Part shown: positions 1-8,269 of the stretch, piece after piece
Layout: every line of letters begins with the position of its first letter
Position numbering within the stretch: position 1 is the first letter of the stretch
DNA from: Paragorgia papillata
Taxonomy: Eukaryota; Cnidaria; Anthozoa; Scleralcyonacea; Coralliidae
Direction of reading: 5' to 3'
NCBI GenBank assembly: GCA_035771165.1
Contig: JAWNZC010000301.1
Span: 62,001 to 126,000 of the forward strand
Length of the DNA stretch: 64,000 nt
The notes under the pieces: model-generated
The model's input: the letters and a program-made list of their open reading frames with translations, nothing else
What the model was told of the DNA's origin: nothing
Databases searched by the model: none
Position numbers and translations under genes: made by a program

Positions 1-1
1 G

Positions 2-904
2 AGTCTTTTAGGTACTTACAAGGATCTGTGGATGGACAAACATGAGAGAGCTAACATGATTGAGGATGGTATCGCGACAGAAAACCAACGAAAACTCATC
101 TCAAAATCCGACGATGCCTCTTCTGACACATATGCGGCTGTGTATGGAACAAAACAGAGGATCAAGTTGGACAAGATTTTGAAGGATCATGGTCTTTATG
201 CACCCCACAGTATGGCAAATGACTTGCAGTATATTATTACACTACCAAAAGCTACCGCCATCATGAAGGCACAAAGTAGTCAATCTGTGGATGGTTATTC
301 TTTGGAAAATATTGAGTTGGAGTATGAAACCATTACCAACTTTTCATTGGTCCAGGAGATTGAAACCTCTTACCAAGCGGGTCGTGCACTTTCCTTTGAA
401 CATGTAACCCTAATGAAAACCACACCATGGGCTGCAGCTTCAACATTAATTAACGAGACCATCAATCTGCCAAGAAAGAGTATGAAGGCGGTTGTAATGT
501 TGTTTACAAAAGCAACAAGAGGAGGATCAGAAGAGTTTGTATACCCCAATATTGAAAGGGTAAAGATTACCATTGAAGGAGTCCCAAATAGCATTTACTC
601 CCAAGGCATCCCAAAACGAAGATTGTTTGAAGAGGCTGAGCGACTTTTCAGACATACCAATTATCCAACGATCCAAGCTGACGAATTCTTTACAGAAAAC
701 CAGTTTGCACTTGTTGTGGATCTTCGGTCAATTAATGACAATGCTGTGTATGGAGATGGTACAAAACTTCTGACCACCCAATCTGGGATTATGTTAGAAA
801 TTAAGAAAAAGGCGACAGCAACAGATTTGAGATGTCATGTTTTCATTCTCTCGGATGGTCTGTTGAAAGTCCAAGGAGGAGCGTTCCAAAGTGTCAACTA
901 CTAA
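2..904 (+). CDS. Major capsid protein (hexon-like), C-terminal part
   Basis: The reading frame is open from base 2 to the stop at 902-904, so about 300 C-terminal residues of a longer protein are visible; the first ATG at 32 is internal. The sequence resembles the second half of Polinton/adintovirus major capsid proteins, which form double jelly-roll hexon-like trimers in the icosahedral shell. A stretch around residues IEGVPNSIYSQGIPKRR, followed by an aromatic/acidic helix, is typical of that family. Its position just upstream of the packaging ATPase and a penton-like gene fits a morphogenesis module. The call rests on pattern recognition and context, without an alignment. It is not closely similar to the capsid gene of element 2. 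Confidence 0.8.
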   Translation, partial: SLLGTYKDLWMDKHERANMIEDGIATENQRKLISKSDDASSDTYAAVYGTKQRIKLDKILKDHGLYAPHSMANDLQYIITLPKATAIMKAQSSQSVDGYSLENIELEYETITNFSLVQEIETSYQAGRALSFEHVTLMKTTPWAAASTLINETINLPRKSMKAVVMLFTKATRGGSEEFVYPNIERVKITIEGVPNSIYSQGIPKRRLFEEAERLFRHTNYPTIQADEFFTENQFALVVDLRSINDNAVYGDGTKLLTTQSGIMLEIKKKATATDLRCHVFILSDGLLKVQGGAFQSVNY

Positions 905-944
905 AAATATTGGTAACCACATGGGAAAAATTTTTCTAAAATAA

Positions 945-1574
945 ATGGAAAACGAAGACCCAAAACCATTTAATATGATTATTGTTGGAATGACGAGTTG
1001 TGGAAAGACTCATTATTTGCTAAAAAATTTAGAAGAAAATTATAAAAAAAAATTTGAAAACATAGTTTTAATATGTCCAACTTTTGTATGGAACAAAACA
1101 TATTTGGAATGGGAACATTTACATGATCCAAGATTCTTTGTCATCCCTTGCGACCAAGATGAGTCTGAAGATTTTTTAAAATATGTTGTTGATTATTGTA
1201 AAGGAACCCCAAGTCTAATTATTTTGGATGACTGTGCTTCTGGACAGAGTGTAAAAAACAGGACCAGCGAATTGGTCAAACTTGGTTTTGGAGCAAGGCA
1301 TATGAATATTAGTACAATAGTTGTTACCCAGCAGTTGACAAGCATTTCAAAACCATACAGAGAAAATATTTCGAAACTGGTTACCTTTTACAACCCAAAC
1401 AGAAAAGATATGCAAGTTATTTTGGATGATTATTTGGATATACCAAAAGAAGAAGAGAAAAAAATAAAAGAAACATTAAAATCAAAAAAATATTCAAAAT
1501 TAGAGATCAATTTAATCCACCCCTATGACCACAAAATAGTTGAACCATTTGGAGAAAACTTAATAAATTTTTGA
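945..1574 (+). CDS. A32/FtsK-HerA-type genome packaging ATPase
   Basis: This 209-aa P-loop ATPase would pump DNA into the capsid. Walker A is GMTSCGKT at residues 15-22. Walker B is LIILDD ending at D95-D96. A polar sensor segment (VVTQQ) follows about 25 residues later, as in poxvirus A32-type packaging ATPases. The length is normal for Polinton ATPases. The start is preceded directly by AATAAATG, the box seen before nearly all genes of this element. It lies 40 bp downstream of the capsid gene and 16 bp upstream of the penton-like gene. Unlike the ATPase of element 2, it has no zinc finger at the N terminus. Confidence 0.9.
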   Translation: MENEDPKPFNMIIVGMTSCGKTHYLLKNLEENYKKKFENIVLICPTFVWNKTYLEWEHLHDPRFFVIPCDQDESEDFLKYVVDYCKGTPSLIILDDCASGQSVKNRTSELVKLGFGARHMNISTIVVTQQLTSISKPYRENISKLVTFYNPNRKDMQVILDDYLDIPKEEEKKIKETLKSKKYSKLEINLIHPYDHKIVEPFGENLINF

Positions 1575-1590
1575 AGACCAAGAACAATAA

Positions 1591-2238
1591 ATGAGGAACC
1601 TAAGAATTTTGTTGAAAAACGGAGAAACAACAATTAAATTTGAAGATCCTTTGATCATTGAAGATACCAAACTAATGGTTAAAGATGCAACAGTTTTCTG
1701 GGATTACAATAATTTAACGAGTCCAACTTACGTCATGCATGGAACAAAAAAAGTTAGTTTTTACAATGGCTATTGGACTGTTGGCATGATTATGAGGGTT
1801 TTTAAGGAAAATGGAATAAAGGCAGAATTACTTCCTTACAGTTGTAAAATCAGATTATTCCCAACAAAAGATCTTTACCTACACAAACTTGGTCCATTGC
1901 TTGGATATTTAGAAACAACAGTAATTAGGGCAGGGGCAAACATGGTCAGCCCAAAAACAGTCAACATAAATCTTGGAATGAAATTTGTTTGTATATCTTG
2001 CGAGATGATTGATGGAACTAGGACATCATTTTCAGGAAAACGGGATAGAACAGCTGCAGTTCTTCCAATTACAACAAAACAGTTGTTGAAGGGATCAGTC
2101 GAAAAATTTGCAAACATTAATTCTGAGGCAATGCTGGACAATGGTGTTTACAACGAACTCAAATTTAAAGTTGACCACAATGTTGGCGACATCCTTCTTG
2201 AGATTTTTTTGTGTCCACAGAATTATGAGACTCCATAA
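1591..2238 (+). CDS. Penton-like minor capsid protein (single jelly-roll candidate)
   Basis: This 215-aa, beta-rich protein has the length of a Polinton minor capsid (penton) protein, which closes the five-fold vertices. Its C-terminal half has the same layout as the penton-like protein of element 2: a short strand with a CEMID/TDIVD-type motif, then a strand with a conserved proline, an F-x-N/L-x motif and a final strand pair ending in a hydrophobic LEIFL-type strand. Overall identity is low, so the match is one of pattern and position. It follows the ATPase by 16 bp and is preceded by AATAAATG. It could be another structural protein, but the capsid-ATPase-penton order supports the call. Confidence 0.65.
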   Translation: MRNLRILLKNGETTIKFEDPLIIEDTKLMVKDATVFWDYNNLTSPTYVMHGTKKVSFYNGYWTVGMIMRVFKENGIKAELLPYSCKIRLFPTKDLYLHKLGPLLGYLETTVIRAGANMVSPKTVNINLGMKFVCISCEMIDGTRTSFSGKRDRTAAVLPITTKQLLKGSVEKFANINSEAMLDNGVYNELKFKVDHNVGDILLEIFLCPQNYETP

Positions 2239-2246
2239 TAAAAAAG

Positions 2247-2423
2247 ATGATTGACCAAAATTTAGAAACCATTAAAGGGGTGCTAAAAGACATGAAAAAT
2301 TTGAAAATAACTTTAAAAAGGGATGGGAACCAAAATTTGACAAACTTAAAGGTGGCTGTAAATGATTTGATAGCTGCTTTAAAGAATTATGTAAAAGTAA
2401 TTGAAATTTTTAAAATTTTTTGA
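2247..2423 (+). CDS. Small coiled-coil protein (58 aa), unknown
   Basis: This short open frame starts 8 bp after the penton-like gene stops. It begins at an ATG preceded by ATAATAAAAAAG, which matches the start-proximal box of its neighbours. It encodes 58 residues rich in Leu, Lys, Asn and Ile with heptad-like spacing, which suggests a single amphipathic helix or coiled coil. The stop is followed about 40 bp later by a stem-loop at 2,463-2,485 that seems to close this gene block. The frame is short and I recognise no family. Spacing and the upstream box are the main support. Confidence 0.5.
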   Translation: MIDQNLETIKGVLKDMKNLKITLKRDGNQNLTNLKVAVNDLIAALKNYVKVIEIFKIF

Positions 2424-2462
2424 AAACTTTTCTGAAAACTTATAACAAAAATTTCTGAAAAC

Positions 2463-2485
2463 TTATAACAAAAAAAATGTTATAA
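2463..2485 (+). terminator. Stem-loop at the end of the capsid-ATPase-penton block
   Basis: TTATAAC and GTTATAA form a perfect 7 bp stem around an A-rich loop, followed by a T run. It lies 40 bp after the last gene of the block. I infer a 3'-end signal by comparison with the other stem-loops of this element. Confidence 0.45.
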
Positions 2486-2518
2486 TTTTTTTACTCCAAA
2501 TATAATTTTTTTAAATAT

Positions 2519-2529
2519 ATTAATAAATG
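2519..2529 (+). promoter_or_regulatory. Representative AATAAATG start-proximal box
   Basis: TAATAAATG overlaps the start codon of the 76-aa gene. The same type of box lies 0 to about 8 bases before the ATG of the genes starting at 945, 1591, 2247, 2813, 5226, 6205, 7672, 8270, 9142, 9564 and 10159, and on the minus strand before 3935, 5150 and 14441. It resembles the TAAATG late promoter element of poxviruses. The regulatory role is inferred. The genes of element 2 mostly lack it. Confidence 0.5.
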
Positions 2530-2757
2530 AATAAGAACGAGGTTTTAAATGATTTGTATGAGGCAGCTTTGATAACTGTTGCCGCCGTTGGAGTAAGTAT
2601 GGTTGTCAAAAAATTAACAGGACAATCCTTAGCAGCCCCAGCAAGTTTTAAAGAAACAGCAAAACTCGGGGTTGCAGTTGCTGGGGGATTATTTACTGTA
2701 AAAATGGCGCAGGACAAGGGATACATCCCGAAAAATGCGGATCCAAAGAAATCATAG
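2527..2757 (+). CDS. Small hydrophobic (membrane-associated) protein, 76 aa
   Basis: This 76-residue protein has two hydrophobic, alanine/valine-rich stretches (about residues 14-28 and 46-60) separated by a short basic and polar linker. It could be a small membrane protein or a virion-associated amphipathic peptide. The start carries the TAATAAATG box and the gene is followed by a small palindrome at 2,777-2,794. It sits between the capsid module and another small protein with terminal hydrophobic segments, so a structural or membrane-active role is plausible. I do not recognise a named family. Confidence 0.7.
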   Translation: MNKNEVLNDLYEAALITVAAVGVSMVVKKLTGQSLAAPASFKETAKLGVAVAGGLFTVKMAQDKGYIPKNADPKKS

Positions 2758-2776
2758 AGAAAAGACTTGGTAAAAA

Positions 2777-2794
2777 TTTGAACTGCAATTCAAA
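2777..2794 (+). terminator. Short palindrome after the 76-aa gene
   Basis: TTTGAACTGCAATTCAAA is nearly self-complementary and lies 20 bp after the stop, before a T-rich stretch. It is a candidate 3'-end signal of the same type as the longer stem-loops. Confidence 0.35.
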
Positions 2795-2812
2795 CTTCTT
2801 TTTTTTAAATAA

Positions 2813-3211
2813 ATGGCATCAATGATAGCAGGAGGGTTGTTCAATGCAGTTGCCTTTGCTGGTGCTGGTTATTTGTTTCAATCATTTAACAAACATGGTT
2901 ATGCTGACGAGGCGAAAAGACATAACCTGGCAACAGAAAAACTCCAAAAAGACAAAGAAAAGTTTTTTGAGAATGAAATTAAAAGAAAGGACAAAGTCAG
3001 GGAACTACAAGACGAAATTCGGAATGCAAACTATGACATGGAAGTAACATCAAAAGCCTTTCAAGAACTCCACGAAATTCAAAAAGAAAAACCAGTAGAA
3101 CCAAAACTTGAAAATTATTACCAACCAAGTGAGGAAATGGAAAAATATATGACCATAACTGTAACACTTTTAGGAGCTGGTGCTGGTTGGTTGTTGGCAG
3201 TTGTTGTTTGA
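2813..3211 (+). CDS. Coiled-coil protein with hydrophobic ends, 132 aa
   Basis: The protein has a short Gly/Ala-rich hydrophobic N terminus (residues 3-22), a highly charged helical middle (about 30-90) with heptad-like spacing, and a hydrophobic C-terminal segment (about 113-132, TVTLLGAGAGWLLAVVV). This suggests anchoring in membrane at one or both ends with a coiled coil between, as in viral minor virion or membrane-remodelling proteins. The start carries AAATAAATG. The gene converges on the minus-strand gene at 3,273-3,935, with a strong stem-loop between them. I know no named family. Confidence 0.75.
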   Translation: MASMIAGGLFNAVAFAGAGYLFQSFNKHGYADEAKRHNLATEKLQKDKEKFFENEIKRKDKVRELQDEIRNANYDMEVTSKAFQELHEIQKEKPVEPKLENYYQPSEEMEKYMTITVTLLGAGAGWLLAVVV

Positions 3212-3225
3212 GGTTTTTAAAAAAT

Positions 3226-3247
3226 TTCATTCCTGTTTTGGAATGAA
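3226..3247. terminator. Stem-loop between convergent genes
   Basis: TTCATTCC and GGAATGAA form a perfect 8 bp stem with a 6-base loop, and the flanking A/T runs can extend it. It lies between the plus-strand gene ending at 3,211 and the minus-strand gene ending at 3,273, so it could serve both. Confidence 0.5.
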
Positions 3248-3272
3248 GTTTTAAAAGATTCATGGGATGTTT

Positions 3273-3935
3273 TCAGCATTTCTTTTCCTCATTAATGATT
3301 TTTGTGTACTCTTTGCACTTTCTGATACCACTCATTTCTTCGATTTTCAAAACATTTTCAACACTAAGAGCATTCCCAAATATTTTGAACCCTGTTTGGT
3401 ATGGTCTGTAAGCATTATCTCTTGGAGAATAATTTAAAATATATTTTATCTCGTCAAATGTTTTTCGTTCCCCCAAAGTTGACTTCTTCATTTTTCCCAA
3501 AAGATCATTTCTTTGACAAATTCCAAAAATAATGATCATAATGTAATTTAAACTGTATTTTCTGTCCAAAACCAAACCTAATCCCACAAGAGTTGTGTTT
3601 GACTTGACGAAAAATTTCATGATCTCATAACCAACAATCTTTTCTTCCTTTGGAAATAATTTCCAAAATGTTTTTACATATCTTTTTAGAATGGGTGGGG
3701 TTGGTTCTTTGTGGTTGAGTGCATGTAACTTTAATAACTCCAAACCACATTTTCCACAAATTATGAATCCTTCAATCTCTTCAGTTTCTTCTTTACAACA
3801 ACTACTTTTGTTCTTGTATGTTTCGAGTTCCAAAAGACTTTCATTGAGATCTTTTGGCTCATCTTCTTTAATTTCGGTAATTGGGTTTCCAAAAACATCT
3901 AAATATTGGAATTTGGGGTTTTTTAAACTTGGCAT
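3273..3935 (-). CDS. Zinc-ribbon protein, 220 aa; possible transcription factor
   Basis: The N-terminal third contains a likely zinc-binding ribbon: C46-C47, then C60-x-x-C63 in the context GFIICGKCG. This spacing resembles TFIIB-like or viral late transcription factor zinc ribbons but lacks a clear second CxxC. The rest is a helical, Lys- and Ile-rich region. An element with its own promoter-like boxes could encode such a factor, but that link is inference. The start at 3,935 is preceded on its strand by AATATAAATAAAAGGA. The gene follows the 401-aa gene with a 9 bp gap and probably shares its transcription block. Confidence 0.7.
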   Translation of the reverse strand: MPSLKNPKFQYLDVFGNPITEIKEDEPKDLNESLLELETYKNKSSCCKEETEEIEGFIICGKCGLELLKLHALNHKEPTPPILKRYVKTFWKLFPKEEKIVGYEIMKFFVKSNTTLVGLGLVLDRKYSLNYIMIIIFGICQRNDLLGKMKKSTLGERKTFDEIKYILNYSPRDNAYRPYQTGFKIFGNALSVENVLKIEEMSGIRKCKEYTKIINEEKKC

Positions 3936-3944
3936 TCCTTTTAT

Positions 3945-5150
3945 TTATATTAATCTTGCTACCCCTTTAAATACCAAGAAAACAGTTCCGATTGAAGCCC
4001 CAAAAACTTCTGGTAATCTAATGTCGCTTTTTCCAGCAAGGTCAGGTGTAAATATTTCTGGCTTATATTTGCTTCCACTAATTTCAACAGGTTTTACAAA
4101 AGGTTTGCCAACATCTTTGTCAATGGGTTTTACAACAGGTTTGCCAACATTTAAGTGTCTGTTGAGCCCAAGAGTCATTCTTGTTGTGGCCAGCGTAAGA
4201 ACATTATTGAATCCACTAATTGGGTTAATAAGAATTCTCATGTCAGATGGGATCAAAATTAAACCGGGAGACACAGCAAAATTTAAAACAACATTTGTGG
4301 ACTTAATAGCCTGCCTCATATTCGAAATAGAAACAGTAATGTCATCCTGGGCTATTGTGTCCTCCATTAACTTTTTAAACACTTCTTGTGTTTGTAAACT
4401 TTTAGCACCTTCGCCAACAATGACCCATCTTGTTTTTGCCTGTGCTCCCAAAACACAGTAAACAAAAGATTCTAGGGATTGTTGGAATAACTTTTGACCC
4501 AATAGTGTTAACCCATTGGAATCTTTGGGAACGAAATGTTTAAAATCATCGGGATGCCTTGAACCAGCAGACACCAGTTCTTCATATGTGTTTACCCTTC
4601 CATAACTTTCTTTTGTTAAATTTACATATCTAACTTCGTACCCAAGGTCTTTCATATCCTGTGTAAATTCTTTCGCACTTTGTGTGGAATTTCTTATTTT
4701 CTTTACCCAAACGTCATTAGGATTGTGTTGCAAAATTTTTATGACATCTTTTGTCAAAAATCTTCTAAGTTTGTTTGGATGTTTTAAAAACCTCCTTACC
4801 TGAAAAACATAGTGGTAATGAACAATGCTTGTTAAAAAAGAAGACCGAAATCTCTTAAAACCATTCTTGAAATGCTTGTCAGAGATACCACACAGATAGC
4901 TTGCAACATAACTGGCAGCAATAGCTGTAAAATATGGAATAGTGAGGAAATCATTTATGTTTGGATTCCTTGTTTTCATTGGTTGTTGGAATGTTAGATC
5001 AATGGGATTCAAATTTACAATAAAATTTTCTCTTTCGTTTGCAAATATGGTAATTGTGTTTATGTTTACAGAAGCCTTTGGTTGTTTGGAGAATTTCTGG
5101 ACTGTTCCAAAAACGTCCCACTCCTTTGGCCATTCTTTAGATTCTGTCAT
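3945..5150 (-). CDS. Unknown conserved-looking protein, 401 aa, with a C-terminal hydrophobic tail
   Basis: I do not recognise this protein. It has a hydrophobic patch at about residues 72-90, a basic helical region (about 110-160), a mixed alpha/beta middle, and a short internal duplication near residues 335-355 where a VGKPxVKP motif occurs twice. The last 20 residues are hydrophobic and could be a tail anchor. The start is preceded by AAATAAACA. It is divergent from the integrase gene, with a 75 bp spacer that must hold both promoters. The length and unbroken frame argue that it is real. A structural or DNA-handling role is possible but not shown. Confidence 0.8.
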   Translation of the reverse strand: MTESKEWPKEWDVFGTVQKFSKQPKASVNINTITIFANERENFIVNLNPIDLTFQQPMKTRNPNINDFLTIPYFTAIAASYVASYLCGISDKHFKNGFKRFRSSFLTSIVHYHYVFQVRRFLKHPNKLRRFLTKDVIKILQHNPNDVWVKKIRNSTQSAKEFTQDMKDLGYEVRYVNLTKESYGRVNTYEELVSAGSRHPDDFKHFVPKDSNGLTLLGQKLFQQSLESFVYCVLGAQAKTRWVIVGEGAKSLQTQEVFKKLMEDTIAQDDITVSISNMRQAIKSTNVVLNFAVSPGLILIPSDMRILINPISGFNNVLTLATTRMTLGLNRHLNVGKPVVKPIDKDVGKPFVKPVEISGSKYKPEIFTPDLAGKSDIRLPEVFGASIGTVFLVFKGVARLI

Positions 5151-5225
5151 TGTTTATTTTGGGGACTTTGATAAAAAAAATGTTGGTAAAGATATTGGCA
5201 AATCTTTTAAAACTTTTGAAAATAA

Positions 5226-6197
5226 ATGGAAAACAAACTTTTACTCATTGATCTTGAGCTTCGAGACATTTACTACAATCCCGTAACTGGTTACCAATCT
5301 ATGGAAAAACTTTACCAAGCTGCTGTAAAAGAAAACCCCTCAATAACCCGAAAACAAGTTAAGGAGTGGTTGCACAGCCAGAAGGTATTTACATTGCACA
5401 AACCCATCAAAAAACCAAAAAAATACCAGAAAACATTTGTTAAAAACCTTGCTGACCAAATGCAAATGGACTTGGTGGATATGGCGAAATTTGGTTCTGA
5501 AAATAATGACCAAAAATGGATCTTGACAGGTATTGAAATTTTGTCAAGATTTGGTTTCGCTGTTCCTGTCCATAGAAAAAGTACTGTTGCTATGGTGCCT
5601 GGTGTTAGCAAAATGTTGGAAGAATTTAAGAAAAGATTTGGTAAATATCCAGAAACAGTCCAGTTTGACGAGGGAAAGGAGTTTTACAATGTTGGAGTAA
5701 AAACTCTTTTGAAATCTTTAAACATAGAATATTTTTCATCCAGATCCCACAGAAAGGCTGCACTTGTAGAAAGGTTCAACAGAACTTTGAAAACCAGAAT
5801 GTGGAAATTTTTTACTTTCAAAGGAAACAAGGAGTGGTTAAATAGTTTAGACAAATTTGTAAACAGTTACAACAACACAATCCACAGCACCATTAAAATG
5901 AAGCCCAAAGATGTCAATGATATCAACCAATCCAAAGTTTTTCTTACACTATATGGGATCCCGCCATTAGAATCCCAAGTAAACCCAAAATTTAAAATTG
6001 GGGATCATGTCAGAATTCAAAAATACAGAAAAAACTTTGCAAAAGGATATGATCCAAATTTTACTGATGAAATTTTTACTGTGTCAGCGGTTTTTAGAGG
6101 TGTCCCTGTCATGTACAGAATTCGGGATAAGGAGGAGGACATTATGGGAAAATTTTATGGTGAGGAGTTGGCAAAAGTTATTGGGGAACAAACATAA
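5226..6197 (+). CDS. Retroviral-type (rve) integrase of element 1
   Basis: This 323-aa DDE-type integrase would join element ends to host DNA, giving the 6 bp duplications typical of Polintons. A helical N-terminal part precedes the core. The catalytic triad is visible as D82 (context QMDLVD), D148 (QFDEGKEF) and E182 (LVERFNRTL), with normal D-to-E spacing. A basic beta-rich C-terminal region (about residues 250-305, KFKIGDHVRIQK onwards) resembles the integrase C-terminal SH3-like domain. There is no chromodomain, unlike the integrase of element 2. The start carries AATAAATG. It is followed 7 bp later by the 482-aa gene. Confidence 0.95.
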   Translation: MENKLLLIDLELRDIYYNPVTGYQSMEKLYQAAVKENPSITRKQVKEWLHSQKVFTLHKPIKKPKKYQKTFVKNLADQMQMDLVDMAKFGSENNDQKWILTGIEILSRFGFAVPVHRKSTVAMVPGVSKMLEEFKKRFGKYPETVQFDEGKEFYNVGVKTLLKSLNIEYFSSRSHRKAALVERFNRTLKTRMWKFFTFKGNKEWLNSLDKFVNSYNNTIHSTIKMKPKDVNDINQSKVFLTLYGIPPLESQVNPKFKIGDHVRIQKYRKNFAKGYDPNFTDEIFTVSAVFRGVPVMYRIRDKEEDIMGKFYGEELAKVIGEQT

Positions 6198-6204
6198 ATA
6201 AATA

Positions 6205-7653
6205 ATGGATAGAGAAACCAAAACTGAGGACCCAGGTGTTGAAATGAAAAATCTGAATCCAAACGAAACAGAAGAAGATGAGCAGGATCGTTTAGAAAGA
6301 GAAGAGATGGTCGAGGAGGAAACGGATTTGGGTGGCACCAGAAGAGGAGAAACATTAGAAGAAACACAGGAACGTTTAGATAGAGAAGATATAAATGAAA
6401 GTCTTTTAAAAGAAGAGGAGGAGGAAGACGATGTGTTCTATGATGCCACAGCTAACAACTACGAATTTGACTACCAGGAGCAGGATGAGCTAACCAAAAG
6501 ATTGAATGAACTAAAAGGTAAGGGTAAAAGAAAAATAACTGCTAGGGAAATGAAAATGCAACTACTGGCAGAAAACTCCATAAAAGGAGACATACAAAGA
6601 AGGGGTACCATAAAAAGAAGACAATTTATCAAAGATGTTTTTGGACAGCAAATAATCAAAAGTGATGGACTTCAAAGCAAAAAAATAATAGAAAAAAGTA
6701 AACTAATGTACAACCCGGAAACAGAAGAGCCAATAGGATTAACTTTTGATGATGTAATGATTGTATCCAAAGATGCCACCGGAAAGTTTATACAAAATGA
6801 GGGACAAGGCGAATATCAGGAAAAAATTGATGAATTCCAAGCCTTACTGGAAACGGCCGAACTAGAAAGTAAAAACTCAGCAATTGGATCATTCTCAAAA
6901 AGATTAGGAATTAGTCCGGAAGCCTCAAATGCACTTCGTAGAGCCCTTGCCATAGATTTGATGGATCAGGTACTAATTATGGGGGATGCTATATATACTG
7001 GAATCAATGGTGTAGGAGGAGAACTTGACACCAACCTTGGTAACATTGGCGGGGTTCTAAAGGATGTCACACATATTACTAAGAACCCACACCTAAACCC
7101 TGCAGAAAAACGGAAAGCCCTTAAGGACAACCTAGAAGCCGCAGAAATTAACAAAAATCTTTATAGGGATTTGGTAAGAGATACAGACAGCCAAACATTA
7201 AGACCTCTCTATGAAATGGGAATGGATGCTTGTGCAACAAAGGCAGAGGTGGTCAGATTAACACTAAACATGAAACCACAGGAGGCTGAAACAGAACAAT
7301 TGGCGGAAGAGCATATTTTAACCAGATTTGAAAAATTTAAAGAATGGGCTAAACAAAACATGGGTGTCTCTGCTGCAATTGCAATTTCCATTGCTGGGAT
7401 CATAACAACTGTTGTTTTAGCTGGAAAAGCTGCTGTTGTAACATCTGCAAAGGCGACAGGAGCATTAGGAAAGGCACTAGCAAAACTTGGGAAACTTGCT
7501 TGGCCTGTATTGGCACCAATTCTTAGCATATTGGCAACTGCTTTGTCTTGGGGTGCAAAGGGGCTAGCATGGTTGGCGAAAAATTTGTGGATCCTTGCAA
7601 TAGGTTTGACATATTTTGTTTACACAGAGTACAAAAATTATAAGAAAAAATAA
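6205..7653 (+). CDS. Large acidic protein with C-terminal membrane segments, 482 aa
   Basis: The first 75 residues are extremely rich in Glu and Asp. The middle (about 80-385) is charged and helical and has no motif I can name. The C-terminal 95 residues are hydrophobic, with likely membrane segments near 389-407, 432-447 and 461-474, ending in a Lys-rich tail. This suggests a membrane-anchored virion or morphogenesis protein with a soluble acidic head. The gene starts 7 bp after the integrase stop with an AAATAAATA box, and the 166-aa gene follows after 18 bp. I do not recognise the family. Confidence 0.8.
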   Translation: MDRETKTEDPGVEMKNLNPNETEEDEQDRLEREEMVEEETDLGGTRRGETLEETQERLDREDINESLLKEEEEEDDVFYDATANNYEFDYQEQDELTKRLNELKGKGKRKITAREMKMQLLAENSIKGDIQRRGTIKRRQFIKDVFGQQIIKSDGLQSKKIIEKSKLMYNPETEEPIGLTFDDVMIVSKDATGKFIQNEGQGEYQEKIDEFQALLETAELESKNSAIGSFSKRLGISPEASNALRRALAIDLMDQVLIMGDAIYTGINGVGGELDTNLGNIGGVLKDVTHITKNPHLNPAEKRKALKDNLEAAEINKNLYRDLVRDTDSQTLRPLYEMGMDACATKAEVVRLTLNMKPQEAETEQLAEEHILTRFEKFKEWAKQNMGVSAAIAISIAGIITTVVLAGKAAVVTSAKATGALGKALAKLGKLAWPVLAPILSILATALSWGAKGLAWLAKNLWILAIGLTYFVYTEYKNYKKK

Positions 7654-7671
7654 AAACAAACACCATTATAA

Positions 7672-8172
7672 ATGAACACAGAATACGCAACAATGAATAA
7701 CGAAAAAACTGACGAACCGCAAAACTTGACACTTAGGGAAGACTTAATTCGCCTATCCTTTGCAAAGGAGATCAAATATACAGAAGCATATCTGAAAAAA
7801 GCTTCAATGACCCAACTTGAAAAAATTAAGTTAAATTATGAAAAAACCCAACTTGACAAAACAACTTCTCTGTTAACAGAAACCCTTGTAACCAAATTTT
7901 CAGAGTTATTGGAGCAACTGGATTTGGTACAAGATGACGAAAAACTTGATGCAGAATTATCTTCAAATAAACTTTTTTGCGATGATGTTAGGTCCTTGGT
8001 CAGAAAAATTTCGCCATATATTCCAATGATTGGTTTGCTAACTGGTGGAATAATTATTGCAAAACATGTGTGGGACAGGAAACCCCAAAATAAAAATGTT
8101 CCAGTACAAACTGATGAAAATATTAATGAAAACAGCAATGGTGTCAGTTCTGATGATTCCAATAACAGTTGA
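7672..8172 (+). CDS. Single-pass membrane protein candidate, 166 aa
   Basis: A charged, helical N-terminal region (residues 20-110, Leu-, Lys- and Glu-rich, possibly coiled coil) precedes one hydrophobic segment at about 115-131 (YIPMIGLLTGGIIIA). A polar Asn/Ser/Asp-rich tail follows. It is the third gene of the integrase block, and the start has ATTATAAATG. A weak stem-loop at 8,203-8,224 follows. Function unknown; the neighbouring 482-aa membrane protein suggests they could act together. Confidence 0.75.
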   Translation: MNTEYATMNNEKTDEPQNLTLREDLIRLSFAKEIKYTEAYLKKASMTQLEKIKLNYEKTQLDKTTSLLTETLVTKFSELLEQLDLVQDDEKLDAELSSNKLFCDDVRSLVRKISPYIPMIGLLTGGIIIAKHVWDRKPQNKNVPVQTDENINENSNGVSSDDSNNS

Positions 8173-8202
8173 GTTGATACTACTTAAGTTTTTGCTGTTC
8201 TC

Positions 8203-8224
8203 TCATAATCTTATTAGGTTATGA
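8203..8224 (+). terminator. Weak stem-loop after the integrase block
   Basis: TCATAA and TTATGA form a short stem about 30 bp after the 166-aa gene. It is weaker than the other stem-loops of this element. Confidence 0.3.
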
Positions 8225-8269
8225 AAAAAAATTGAATTTAAAAGAATGTTTTTTAAAAGTATAATAAAA

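Noticed and set aside
3691..4461. A 256-aa plus-strand frame opposite the 220-aa and 401-aa genes
   Set aside because: It is a shadow of two real minus-strand genes, spans their boundary and has no domain.
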